Shown here one piece after another: positions 1 to 7,812 of a stretch of 13,735 nt of DNA. Positions within the stretch are counted from its first letter, which is position 1; each line of letters begins with the position of its first letter. This stretch comes from Euperipatoides rowelli. Lineage: Eukaryota; Onychophora; Udeonychophora; Euonychophora; Peripatopsidae. The notes under the pieces are model-generated. The model ran no database searches. It was not told the origin of the DNA and worked only from the letters and a program-made list of their open reading frames with translations. Position numbers and translations under genes: made by a program. The DNA is taken from the NCBI GenBank assembly GCA_003024985.2, contig PXIH01S0007175.1, one strand, 5' to 3'.

Positions 1-2
1 CC

Positions 3-20
3 CACACACACACACACACA
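3..20. repeat. (CA)n microsatellite, end of array
   Basis: Nine uninterrupted CA/AC units run from the window edge. The array may continue to the left. It directly abuts the retroelement coding remnant, so the retroelement's 5' part is either outside the window or was lost at this repeat. Confidence 0.9.
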
Positions 21-36
21 TTGTGGGGTTTTGCAG

Positions 37-728
37 TCTATAGATCCGGGCCTGACTGTACCTTTTGCCCTAGGCCTACTTCCTAAAATAGAGGCTGAGC
101 TCGAAAAACTTCAGAAACAAGGAATTTTCACTCCAATTAAATTCTCGGAATGGGCTTCTTCTATAGTTCCCATCCTAAGATAATTCCTTAAGAATTTGTG
201 CCGACTATAAGGTGGGTCTAAATCTAGCCCTTTTAGTGGACCAGTACCCCCTACCCATCATTGACGAAATCTTATCCAAGTTGGCAGAAGGGGTCATCTT
301 TTCCAAACTAGATCTTGCCCAAGCATACCAGCAAGTCTTGATGGATGACGAGTCAGCAAAGTACCTAACTATAAACACCCACAAGGAGTTATTTCAAGTC
401 AACCGACTCCCCTTTGGGATAGCTTCAGCCTCTGCAATATTTCAGGAATTAATGGAGAAAACACTAACTGGATTACCCAGCGTTGCCTGTTATTTGGACG
501 ATATTTTAATTTCCAGTCCAGATTTAACCTCCCATTTTCTAACCCTGAACACAGTGCTTTCAAAATTACAAGATGCAGGGATACACCTGAATAAAGCAAA
601 GTGTGAATTCCTTAAGGATGAAGTGATTTATTTAAGGACACAAAATTAATCACTCTGGCATTCACCCCTCAGAGGACAAGATTAAATCTCTTCTGTCAGC
701 CCCAGAACCAAAGAACTATGATCAAACT
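37..728 (+). pseudogene. pol: Ty3/gypsy reverse transcriptase remnant
   Basis: This is the RNA-dependent DNA polymerase domain of the element. The first piece (37-180, frame 1) carries the conserved lead-in with a VPFAL-like start and a SEWASSIVP motif. The second (about 179-634, frame 2) holds the palm: KLDLAQAY with a catalytic Asp codon at 311-313, RLPFG at about 404-418, and the YLDD active-site box at 491-502. The third (636-728, frame 3) continues the connection region from GHK onward and ends at a TAG at 729. The catalytic aspartates survive, but an apparent base loss near 178 and a one-base insertion near 635 break the frame. There is no genuine ATG, as expected for an internal part of a polyprotein. 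Family assignment is confident; subfamily is not. Confidence 0.92.
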
Positions 729-1260
729 TAGATCCTTCTTAGGACTGGTTAGCTACTACAGGAAGTTTCTACCAAATCTTGCCACTTCTAAATGGCATTG
801 GAGCAAGGAAACTAGCCATGCCTTTCTGGAAGTCAAAAAAGCAGTCACGTCCTCTGATGTTCTAACACATTATGATCCTAAATTGCCTCTAATTCTCACC
901 TCAGATGCCTCTCCATTTGGGTTGGGGGCAGTAATCTCTCATACCTTCCCAGATGGATCCGAACGTCCCATCGCCTTCGCCTCTCGTGCCCTAACCCAAG
1001 CCAAAAGAAACTATTCGCAGCTGGACAAGGAGGCACTGGGAATTGTTTATGGTGTTAAAAAATTCCACCATTACGTGTTCGGCCGTAAGTTTACGCTCAT
1101 CACAGACCATAAGCCCCTTACCCACATTTTTGGTGCAGTGAAACAAATTCCAATCATAGCGGCAGTCAGGCTCCAATGATGGGCACTTACCCTATCATCT
1201 TATTCTTATGACATTAAATTTAAAGATTAAAAAAGCAATCTAAACACAGACGCACTGTCT
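718..1260 (+). pseudogene. pol: Ty3/gypsy RNase H remnant
   Basis: This stretch continues pol in frame 1. It starts with the RSFLGLVSYYRKFLPNLAT connection motif, then passes directly into a WxWxKE-type segment. The usual 12-20 residues of the connector (around a PLxxLLxK motif) appear to be missing near 789, which suggests a small in-frame deletion. The RNase H catalytic set is visible: Asp in TSDAS (904-906), Glu in DKEAL (1030-1032) and Asp in TDHKPL (1105-1107). A TGA at 1177-1179 replaces the Arg usually found before WALTL, consistent with a CGA to TGA transition at a CpG. A second in-frame stop, TAA, lies at 1228-1230. The segment ends with the DALSR motif that closes this domain in the family. 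Confidence 0.9.
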
Positions 1261-2550
1261 CGCTCACCCTACTCCTTCCTCCATGGAACCCAACCCTGAT
1301 GAAGTACCTGAAGATATTTTGCTTATCAATCAAATAGAGACCTTCCCGATCTCCCATTAGGATATTGTGGCAGAGATCCTGAAAGACCCTACCCTCCGAC
1401 AAGTGGTCCATTCTCCAAAGCCGGATGGCCTAGCTCGGTTTCTCGATTTAGTCCTGTAGAAATCCAGATCAGAGGAAATATCTCAAGATAATTGCCTACT
1501 ATGGGGCCTATGCGTCCTAATTCCCAAACTCATTGAGACCTATACTCAAGGAATTACACCATTTTCATACTGAAATTGTCAAGATGAAAATGATGGCACA
1601 TAGCCTTTTTTGGTGGCCCTGCCTAGATAGACATATAGAACGTATTGCCCACTCATGTGAACAATGTGCCTTACAGGCAAGCGAGCCACAAAAGCCCCTA
1701 AACACCATTGGATCCGACCGGATACTCCCTTTGGAACACGTACACATAGGCTACGCAGGACCCTTCATGGGACACATTTCTTGTCCTAGTCGATGTCTTT
1801 TCCAAGTGGCCGGAGGTATCGATTATGAGCAACACCGACACCATCAGCACTGCCACAGCTCTGGAATAATTTTTTACTCGATATGGTTACCCCCTACACC
1901 TGTTGACTGACAATGGAATGCAGTTCACCTAAACAAAATTTGAGACATACTGCAAAAATAGAGGGATCCACAATACATCTCAGCACCATATCATCCATCT
2001 TCCAACGGCCAGGCCGAACTCTTCATGCAAATCCTAAAAAGATTCTTAATAACAAACAACTCTTAACAGTAAGGGTAAATGAACTTTTATTCTATCGTTC
2101 CACCTCTCTTACCCTAACCAAAACTCCTCCGGCAGAACTATTTCTAGGACGCAGCATACACAATAGGCTCCACCTAATCAAACCACCCTCATATAAACCT
2201 ATTCCAGCATGAAGTCAAGATCCTTCCTCGTGGGCCAACAAATTCTTACCAAATTCTACAACAAAAATAATTCTAATCGTTGGACCCCAGCTAAAATCCA
2301 CAAAAAATATGGCCCCTTAACCTACCTCCTTGAATTTCCTAACAGAAAATTCGGCAAACATGTGGACCAGCTACGCCCTTCACACTTAAAAGAGGGAGTG
2401 ACAGGTGACCCTCGAGACACCAATGAATTTGTTTTTGAGCCCGCCAGAATCTGTAGCTCACCAACTCCACCGGCAGTAGCCTTACCCAGCACTGAGTCCC
2501 ACAGACACTACCCGTCCAGACACAGGAGGCCACTCGCCCGTTTCCGTTGA
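1261..2550 (+). pseudogene. pol: Ty3/gypsy integrase remnant
   Basis: After a poorly conserved linker (1261-1530, stops at 1358 and 1457) an H2C2-type zinc-binding domain appears at about 1545-1672, with paired His codons and a CEQC motif. The integrase core follows in three frames. The first acidic catalytic position, expected in an H-I/V-D-Y/F-AGP motif, reads Gly at 1749-1751. The second Asp (TDNG) is at 1909-1911 and the Glu (GQAE) at 2016-2018. Their distance is one base short of the DD35E spacing, which places a one-base deletion near 1980. Stops lie at 1867 and 1930. The final open stretch (2209-2550) has the GPY/F motif (GPLTY, 2311-2325), HVDQLR, and a basic RRP-rich tail typical of the pol C terminus. 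TGA at 2548-2550 is the likely original stop. Confidence 0.9.
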
Positions 2551-2558
2551 GAGAGAAA

Positions 2559-2735
2559 TGTGGTGCATTGGAACAAAAACACTCAACACCACAAGACTTG
2601 TGCTACAATCGAACACTAGTTCTTTTTAATTAAATATTGAACTGTTAGGTTGGACTCTTATGGTCCCCCTTGTAACTCGTTATAATAAATCAGTAAACTT
2701 TTAGTTATACTTACTTTGTAGTTCTTTTAGACACA
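2559..2735 (+). repeat. Probable 3' LTR of the gypsy element
   Basis: Eight bases after the pol stop, a short purine run (GAGAGAAA, 2551-2558) resembles a polypurine tract and is followed by TGTGGTGCATTGG, a TG start expected of an LTR. AATAAA lies at 2684-2689 and a CA end (ACACA, 2731-2735) follows within about 50 bases. At about 177 bp it would be a short LTR. The 5' LTR is absent, so the boundaries and target-site duplication cannot be verified here. The start is better supported than the end. Confidence 0.45.
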
Positions 2736-3406
2736 ATTTCATGTACGGTATATAACATTATTCATCGTTATTTTAAATATGTGTGCATTCTCGAATATAA
2801 AACAATGTTACTGTAATGCAGCTTTGTCTAGCATTGTTTCTCCACCATTTCCAATGTCACAAAGCTTTTCTATTTATTTTTAGTATTTTAGTTGGATTTG
2901 TCGAGTAAGTTCCGCCATGAACTGTATGACCAGTCTCATCTCATTCAAGGCTTTTCTGTATCGTTATTTTTGTTTTACGTTGTTTAATTAAACATACAGC
3001 AACTGCTTATTTTTCAGTATATCCAGACCTTTAGCTTTTATTCACAATTATTTCCTGCAGTCCAGTTTGATGTTTCCAGTGTAGCCGAGTGTTTTCTGTT
3101 TCAAGTCAGAACCCCGTATATTTACACATGACATTTGTATTCATTTCCTGTTCCAATACCAACCCGATGTATTTCAATTACAAATATTATTTATCTTTTC
3201 CAATAAAGAACAGTTTACCAATGTTTATCAATATATAAAGAAATAACTTATTTATTTTATTTTAATTTTCTCTAACATCTATTTTTCAGTTGTGAAATTC
3301 AGTATTTCTTTGGTTAAGGTTTAATATTCGTTGTTTAAGATTATAATGTATAGTAATTTGTGATTCTTCTCTGGAAATTTTTTTTGCTGGATTTATCAGG
3401 AGGCGT

Positions 3407-3725
3407 TAAAAATTGAAAGGCCTTATAAATTTTAGTCACATGATCAAGATGGATAGCAGCTTTTTTGTTGTTGTTTACAGTCCTAACCTTACCACAACCC
3501 TGAACCCTAACACCAACTACTTATTAAACCCACTTTTCCCCAACCCTATGATGATGATGATGAAGGGGTGAAATAATACTTTTTTGATTGATTTCGAGAA
3601 TTTTGATCCAATTTCCGGAAAATTACCGTAATGACAGAAATATATGCGCAGATGTTAAAAAACGCGGTAAAAATGTATAAGGCCTTTAAATTTTTAAAGG
3701 CTTCTGATTTATCCTTATGGATAGC
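3407..3725 (+). repeat. Diverged local duplication (two arms)
   Basis: Segment 3407-3433 and segment 3668-3695 share a TAAAAAT...AAGGCCTT...TAAATTTT pattern with few mismatches and one or two indels. Each is followed, 42 and 49 bases from its start, by the same 9-mer ATGGATAGC (3449-3457 and 3717-3725). The shared order and spacing indicate an old duplication of a 50-60 bp segment about 260 bp apart. Origin unknown. Confidence 0.4.
3626..3661 (+). repeat. Dispersed repeat, copy A
   Basis: This 36-base segment, beginning CCGTAAT and containing ATATATGCG, matches 10626-10661 at 32 of 36 positions without a gap. Two copies this similar in one window point to a family of interspersed repeats. 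No coding or structural role is visible. Confidence 0.6.
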
Positions 3726-4141
3726 GAGAAAACTTTTAATTATTAACATGAAGATAAACAAACTTATCTGAATTTCATGTGTGTGCTGTGTGAGGCCAGA
3801 GCCTTTGTTCTGAATAATATTTTGATGCTCTAACAGGTAACCTATATAGAAGCTTCTGAAGGCCGCTTGTTGGCTTGAGAGGGCCGATAAGGAGGGAATT
3901 GCTTCTATCTTCGGTTGGATACGGTGAAGCTAAAAAGGGTGATATGTAGGGGAGAGATACATGAATATTTTATGTCGATAGAATATACATACAAATATAT
4001 GATACATATTGTTCATGCTTCAATTGACGGGAAGATAAGCAGAACGTTTTTCAACTAGCCTTGGATGTTACACCAAATGGGAAAATAAACAATTATTATT
4101 TATTGTACACATTTGCTCATGTGCTTGAGCAATTGGCTTTA

Positions 4142-4239
4142 GTTTGTGAGGTGATTATTTTTTCTCAGCTCTGGTTAAGTGTTAACAGGAGCTGAGCAAA
4201 AGTAGCTAATTAGCTACTGTTTGTAAACACTTCACAAGC
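4142..4239. repeat. Nested inverted repeats and perfect 18-bp palindrome
   Basis: Three symmetric elements are stacked in 98 bp. Outer arms of 12 bp (4142-4153 and 4228-4239) pair at 10 of 12 positions. Inside them lies a 33-base hairpin at 4164-4196 with arms CTCAGCTC and GAGCTGAG, then GTTAA and TTAAC around a 3-base loop. Next to it is a perfect palindrome, AGTAGCTAATTAGCTACT, at 4201-4218. This could be a small foldback or MITE, a structured RNA segment, or a cruciform-prone site. No family was recognised. Confidence 0.6.
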
Positions 4240-5637
4240 GATCCTATGTCTTCTAAACACGCGAGCGGTTGCTAAACTATTTATAGAAATTTGCATAAGC
4301 ATTGTAAGTTTGCCATAAAGGCTTTTATTTGTCTTTACCTACAGGAGTGGCTCTTGCTGACTGTATGTAATTATTTTTTTATGTTAGTCTTACCAGCAGC
4401 CTAGCGGGAGCCAGCTCCTTTAAGTACTGACCACCCATGGATTCTCTTTTGTTTGTTTCCTTGTTAGTCAGTAAGTTGCTGCTGAGTTTATTTTCAAATT
4501 GTCAATAAATTCCAATGACTGCAAGAGCAAACACTCTACATTTGTTCAAACTTTGGCATAACAACACCAACATTATTTCCTCCTCTCTGCTCCACATTGT
4601 GTAATGGCACAAGGGTAAAGAAAAAAACCCTGGGGAAGGGGAGGGGGGCTCGTTTCATAATGGCTCTTTGACGTGAAGCTGGACATGAGACCATTGTTTA
4701 AAAGCCTGATCTATTCATCACATCCTATTGTAGCGCCCTCGACAGAAAAAAATTATATCAGTGCATAGAAGGCTATCGTACATAAGAGATCTGCGCTAGA
4801 AATGATTTGTGCTTCACAAACTTTCTTTTGTCTGAGCAATTCTTCATGTTAGCTCTTTGCTGTTAGAGCTACAAGTGCAAGGTGTAGGACTGCCTTGCAC
4901 ACAAGGTACAGCTTCATAGCTCTCCTTAATTTAAGTTCTCAGCCACTGAAGCATCTTCAGAAATAGGACCGTCCTGAGTCCGAGGTACCAGCTTTGAACT
5001 ATAAATTTTTTTTTTTTTTTTGCTGCAATTAGTATTTGGATTTTTTCTCGGTGAGAGGAGAGCGACATTATTGCTTAGTGTCTGTGAAAATTCCACTGCT
5101 CTGTGATATTGGGCCTAAGTTGTAGCTCTGCCGTCCAACCTTATTGTCACATAGCCTATAGACTAAAGAGATATTATAATTGGAAAAATAAATAAAAAAT
5201 TTGGATATAGCAAAAAAAAAAAATTTTTTCGGCTTTTAAAAAACAGACCGCCAATGTGATTAAGATGCTTTTAAAACAGTACATTTATACAAAATGTTAT
5301 TTTTAAACAAAAATATTGGATGTCATTATGTAGGCTATATATCTAGGCTATATCTAAATTGAATAAATCAAACTATTGATCAAAACAATATAAACATTAT
5401 TAATCATCACCATACCCAGAATACAAAATGTGTTTTGTGTTTAAACAGTTGTCAATATAGAGAAAGGATGGAAAGTATTGGTAACATTATCTTCTCAGAG
5501 AGCTCTTAGAGGAGATCTATATATCAGTAAACTGTGAAAAACCCTAATCAATATTAATCAGGTTAAAAAAAAAAAAAAAATCCAAGTCGTATTTCAAATA
5601 GATATGTTAGAAAGAGTTCACAAGAAATATTGTCAGA
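4240..5637. other. Non-coding stretch with short hairpins
   Basis: No gene was recognised. Visible items are a CAATAAA signal at 4503-4509 inside a possible LTR-like segment bounded by TGTTA (4180) and TAACA (4559-4563), two adjacent small hairpins at 4850-4871 and 4875-4900, poly-T and poly-A runs near 5005-5020, 5212-5222 and 5564-5580, and a cluster of TAGGCTA/TAGCCTA words (5152, 5331, 5344). Confidence 0.5.
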
Positions 5638-5783
5638 TATAATTTTATTGTTAATAGAATTATAAAAATGTGGAACAGATTAACCTTCAGTATATAGCCT
5701 AGATGTTAATGAATCGAATTCATTGAATTTTTAAAAATAGACTAGATGCCTTCTTGTATTGTGACAAAATAAATAAATAAATA
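5638..5783 (+). pseudogene. CR1/L2-like LINE reverse transcriptase tail, degenerate
   Basis: Read from 5638, the frame gives NRIIKMWNRL, which fits the F-x-NRVV-x-WN-x-LP signature near the C terminus of non-LTR retrotransposon reverse transcriptase domains. After several stops, an S-x-x-FK-x-RLD-like ending can be traced with frame changes at about 5720-5755. It closes in four AAAT units (about 5767-5783), like the short microsatellite tails that end CR1/L2 elements. Only about 40 residues of similarity remain, so the clade is uncertain. The bulk of the element is missing, as is usual for 5'-truncated LINE copies. Confidence 0.42.
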
Positions 5784-6373
5784 TTGTAATTCAAGGAATC
5801 TATGTTTACTTACTTACATACTGTTGGGTTGACAGATAGATAGCCAGGTCTTTTAAGAGCCTACAGATATTTCTGATACATTTATAGAAGCAGCGTTGTA
5901 TAAATTCACTCAATATTCAAATTCTGCAGTAGATTCTTTGAATTTTGAATCCGTTGTCTCTTGTAGGCCTATTTATGTTTTTACTGAGAAGCTACTGTAT
6001 ATTCCTCAACAGCGTTCATTTAAGGAGAGGGGGGGGGGGGAGCATTTTTTACATATTAATAAATAGTAATGGATGCCAACGTCAGAGATCTTATATATTT
6101 ATATTTATTATAGATCTTTTTCGGCAGGATAATCACTGTTGGGCAGACTAGAAGTTACGACTTCAGATTTAATAAAATTTAAAAAGGAAATAGAATGCGC
6201 CTACATACTAAATTTGTTGTAAATAATGTTACTTCAGTTTGCAACTCTCCCGTCTTTACAAGCATTCAATTAAAAAAAAAATTATATACTGTATATTGTG
6301 TTATTTGAAAGTGTAAGAGCATTTTGCTCATTAGACTAATTAAAATAAATATTAAAAACAAATAATTTGCTAG
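5784..6373. other. Non-coding AT-rich stretch with G12 run
   Basis: Nothing gene-like was recognised. It contains a run of 12 G residues at 6029-6040 and a TAGGCCTA octamer at 5964-5971. The one open frame on the plus strand (5945-6151) is short and its translation is low-complexity around the G run. Confidence 0.55.
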
Positions 6374-6535
6374 TTACAGTACCTCTATTGCAGGCTTTAA
6401 TATTAATTGATCCAAAGTTTCTGTAAAACTTTCTGCAGAGCTTCCACACGTGTGAATAGCAATTTCATTTTCTAATTTTTGATCTGTCGCTGTATTGTTT
6501 GAGTTTCCTGTAATATAGGTTTCAAGTGTCATCAT
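6374..6535 (-). CDS. Possible minus-strand coding exon, unknown product
   Basis: On the minus strand an ATG-ATG pair at 6535-6530 opens a frame of 53 residues ending at TAA 6376-6374. The frame stays open upstream of the ATG as well. The peptide is mixed in composition, with an acidic, Ser/Thr-rich middle (SAESFTETLDQL), rather than the Lys/Asn/Ile/Phe monotony of random AT-rich translation. A GAG/GT step at 6383/6382 could be a weak splice donor, in which case the frame would continue elsewhere. About 200 bases upstream on the same strand lies a strong donor (6733), and candidate acceptors ending in CAG (6650-6648 and 6621-6619) lie between them, so this could be exon 2 of a gene whose first exon is untranslated. 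I do not recognise the peptide. A chance open frame is a serious alternative. Confidence 0.18.
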   Translation of the reverse strand: MMTLETYITGNSNNTATDQKLENEIAIHTCGSSAESFTETLDQLILKPAIEVL

Positions 6536-6727
6536 GAAAAAAAAAAATGTGAAACTTGCAATGAATAGAGCAGTTGATTGACAACTACAAGACAACAAGT
6601 TGGAAGAAGAAAACTGAACTGAGAAAAACCTTTTCGCTTGCAGTAAGCTGTAAAGTTTATAACTTTTGTTACTAATACAACTTGTAAAAACATGTATTAT
6701 TGGTTGATGTCAAAAGAAGAATATTAT

Positions 6728-6738
6728 ACTCACCTTGG
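6728..6738 (-). other. Strong splice-donor match on minus strand
   Basis: Read on the minus strand the bases are CCAAG/GTGAGT, a near-perfect 5' splice site, with the exon ending at 6734. The upstream minus-strand sequence has an ATG but meets a stop before the donor, so any exon here would be 5' untranslated. Single consensus donors also occur by chance, so this only gains weight with the open frame downstream. Confidence 0.3.
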
Positions 6739-6835
6739 TTGGTCAATTAATGAACAGCAAGACTCAGGTCTTGACCACTAGTGAGCTTCATTAAAATAGT
6801 AGCCAAATTATCTGTCTTGTAGTTAAATATCGCTT

Positions 6836-6836
6836 N
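6836..6836. other. Ambiguous base (N)
   Basis: A single N lies inside a T-rich run. It is an assembly or base-calling ambiguity, not a biological feature. Confidence 0.99.
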
Positions 6837-6899
6837 TTTTAATTATTTCTGACGTCCATTTTTTTTTTTTAGACTGAAGTGTTGCCAATTTGTCAAAAC

Positions 6900-7292
6900 A
6901 TTATCAATCGTGACGCCAAAATCTCAGCCGTTATGGCGCTAAATTTACAAAAGGATTTGCACGATTGCGTTTGAAATGTTCAGAATCGTTCATATTGGTG
7001 AACTATACCACAATTTCATTTTCAAAATAGAGTCATTAATAAGTCAATCATCAGCGAGATTCGGACTTTTATCAGTTTAATGTGTATTTAATCTTAAACA
7101 AAAGATATAGAAACAAATTATAAAATTCTAATTGCGTTAAGTGGCGGCCGTGAAAATGAACTTGAGGGGGTGAAATCCGCCTTTCCAGTATCAGAGTGGA
7201 GAATGAGTAGTGAGTAATTTACGGCGGAGAAACCATTCATGAACGACCACTTTTTAAAAATAAAGTACCAACAGTAGATTGATGATTCGGTG
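6900..7292 (+). promoter_or_regulatory. Candidate 5' region/UTR with short upstream ORFs
   Basis: This stretch precedes the 7293 exon and is richer in CpG and GC than its surroundings, with pockets at 6930-6945 (GTTATGGCGCTAAA), 7141-7150 (GTGGCGGCCG) and 7221-7229 (ACGGCGGAG). Upstream ATGs open very short frames at 7203-7217, 7239-7277 and 7282-7293. The last stop overlaps the main start codon as TGATG. In-frame TAG at 7275 separates the main frame from upstream sequence. A T-tract followed by AG near 6862-6872 could instead be a splice acceptor, making 7293 part of a later exon. No TATA box was seen. Confidence 0.3.
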
Positions 7293-7667
7293 ATGCAACC
7301 AAGGCTTAAAAGACATCTAACAGGAGCCCTTGCTCAATCTAAGCCTAATAAAATTATTAGAATAGATGAAGGTTCTTTATCGAATACATTTATTACCGGT
7401 AACACAAACCATTTATCATTCATCAGCCAATTGGATGATGTTCCTTATTCTAGAACATGCAGTTGCAATAATTTAGGTAAAAGAAAAAGACACTGTGATG
7501 GCTTGGTTGGTGAATATTATAGTCCTAACAGCCAAGTAGACATATCTGAAACTCACATCAATAGAATAGTGGACGATCAAATAATTAAAAAAGCAAAAAC
7601 TAATGACAATTATGGAAGTTCTCTTGAAATACCGGTAACTCAAATAATGTTGACGCTTACAGCTCAG
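7293..7667 (+). CDS. Candidate first coding exon, unknown nuclear-type protein
   Basis: This exon encodes 125 residues from ATG 7293 to the CAG at 7665-7667. A consensus donor, CAG/GTAAGT, follows immediately and leaves the frame in phase 0. In unspliced form the frame would close two codons later at TGA 7674. The start is taken as 7293 because the preceding codon is GTG and an in-frame TAG lies at 7275. The protein is Ser/Asn/Asp-rich and hydrophilic, with no signal peptide or membrane segment. Basic clusters KRKRH at about residue 65 and KKAK at about residue 100 look like nuclear localisation signals, and two nearby Cys in CSC plus one in HCDG give a small Cys group. I recognise no domain. 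Its length in so AT-rich a setting, balanced composition and exact donor support a real exon. Whether it is the first exon is inferred. Confidence 0.55.
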
Positions 7668-7673
7668 GTAAGT
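7665..7673 (+). other. Consensus 5' splice site
   Basis: CAG/GTAAGT matches the metazoan donor consensus at all positions and lies in frame at the end of the open reading frame that starts at 7293. No matching in-phase acceptor with a clear downstream coding exon was identified in the remaining 6 kb. Confidence 0.55.
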
Positions 7674-7766
7674 TGACATTGTCACTTCACTAAACTGTAT
7701 TTATTTGCCTTAAAGTACAGTATATATAGTAGATAAGATGATAGCTAGGAAAGGTAGATATAATTT

Positions 7767-7812
7767 TAAATTAATAATAAATTAATTAATAATTAATAAT
7801 TAATTAATAATA
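7767..7812. repeat. TAA/TTAA low-complexity tract
   Basis: A run composed almost wholly of TAAT and ATTAAT units, the kind of AT microsatellite common in introns. No function is implied. Confidence 0.8.

Larger units (their letters stand above)
37..2735 (+). mobile_element. Degenerate Ty3/gypsy LTR retrotransposon, 3' part
   Basis: Translations in all three plus frames line up end to end with a Ty3/gypsy pol polyprotein in the family order: reverse transcriptase, RNase H, H2C2 zinc finger, integrase core, GPY/F domain, then a probable 3' LTR. Gag, protease, primer binding site and 5' LTR are not in the window. The reading frame changes near 178, 635, 727, 1290, 1510-1530, 1775, 1980, 2050 and 2200. 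In-frame stops lie at 729, 1177, 1228, 1358, 1457, 1867 and 1930. The chromodomain of chromoviruses is not seen, and the motif style resembles the non-chromoviral elements common in fish and marine invertebrates. The copy cannot make a working enzyme and is best read as a neutrally decaying fossil. Confidence 0.93.
2736..4141. other. Non-coding AT-rich stretch
   Basis: No coding exon or RNA gene was recognised on either strand. It holds T-rich low-complexity DNA, a short ATG trinucleotide run at 3548-3562, the diverged duplication at 3407-3725 and one copy of a dispersed 36-base repeat at 3626-3661. The open frames present are short and have no recognisable motif. Confidence 0.6.

Noticed and set aside
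3083-3112. tRNA-like A box and B box words
   Set aside because: TAGCCGAGTG and TTTCAAGTC resemble Pol III boxes, but the spacing is too short and no cloverleaf forms.
3485-3515. CCCTGAACCCTAAC telomere-like words
   Set aside because: Only one or two imperfect units, too few for an interstitial telomere repeat.
3546-3761. Minus-strand 71-codon frame rich in Phe, Ile and Ser
   Set aside because: It ends in a poly-Ser stretch that is just the ATG trinucleotide run read in another frame. Its composition is typical of random AT-rich translation.
5945-6151. Plus-strand 68-codon frame
   Set aside because: It spans the G12 homopolymer and has no conserved motif or good splice context.
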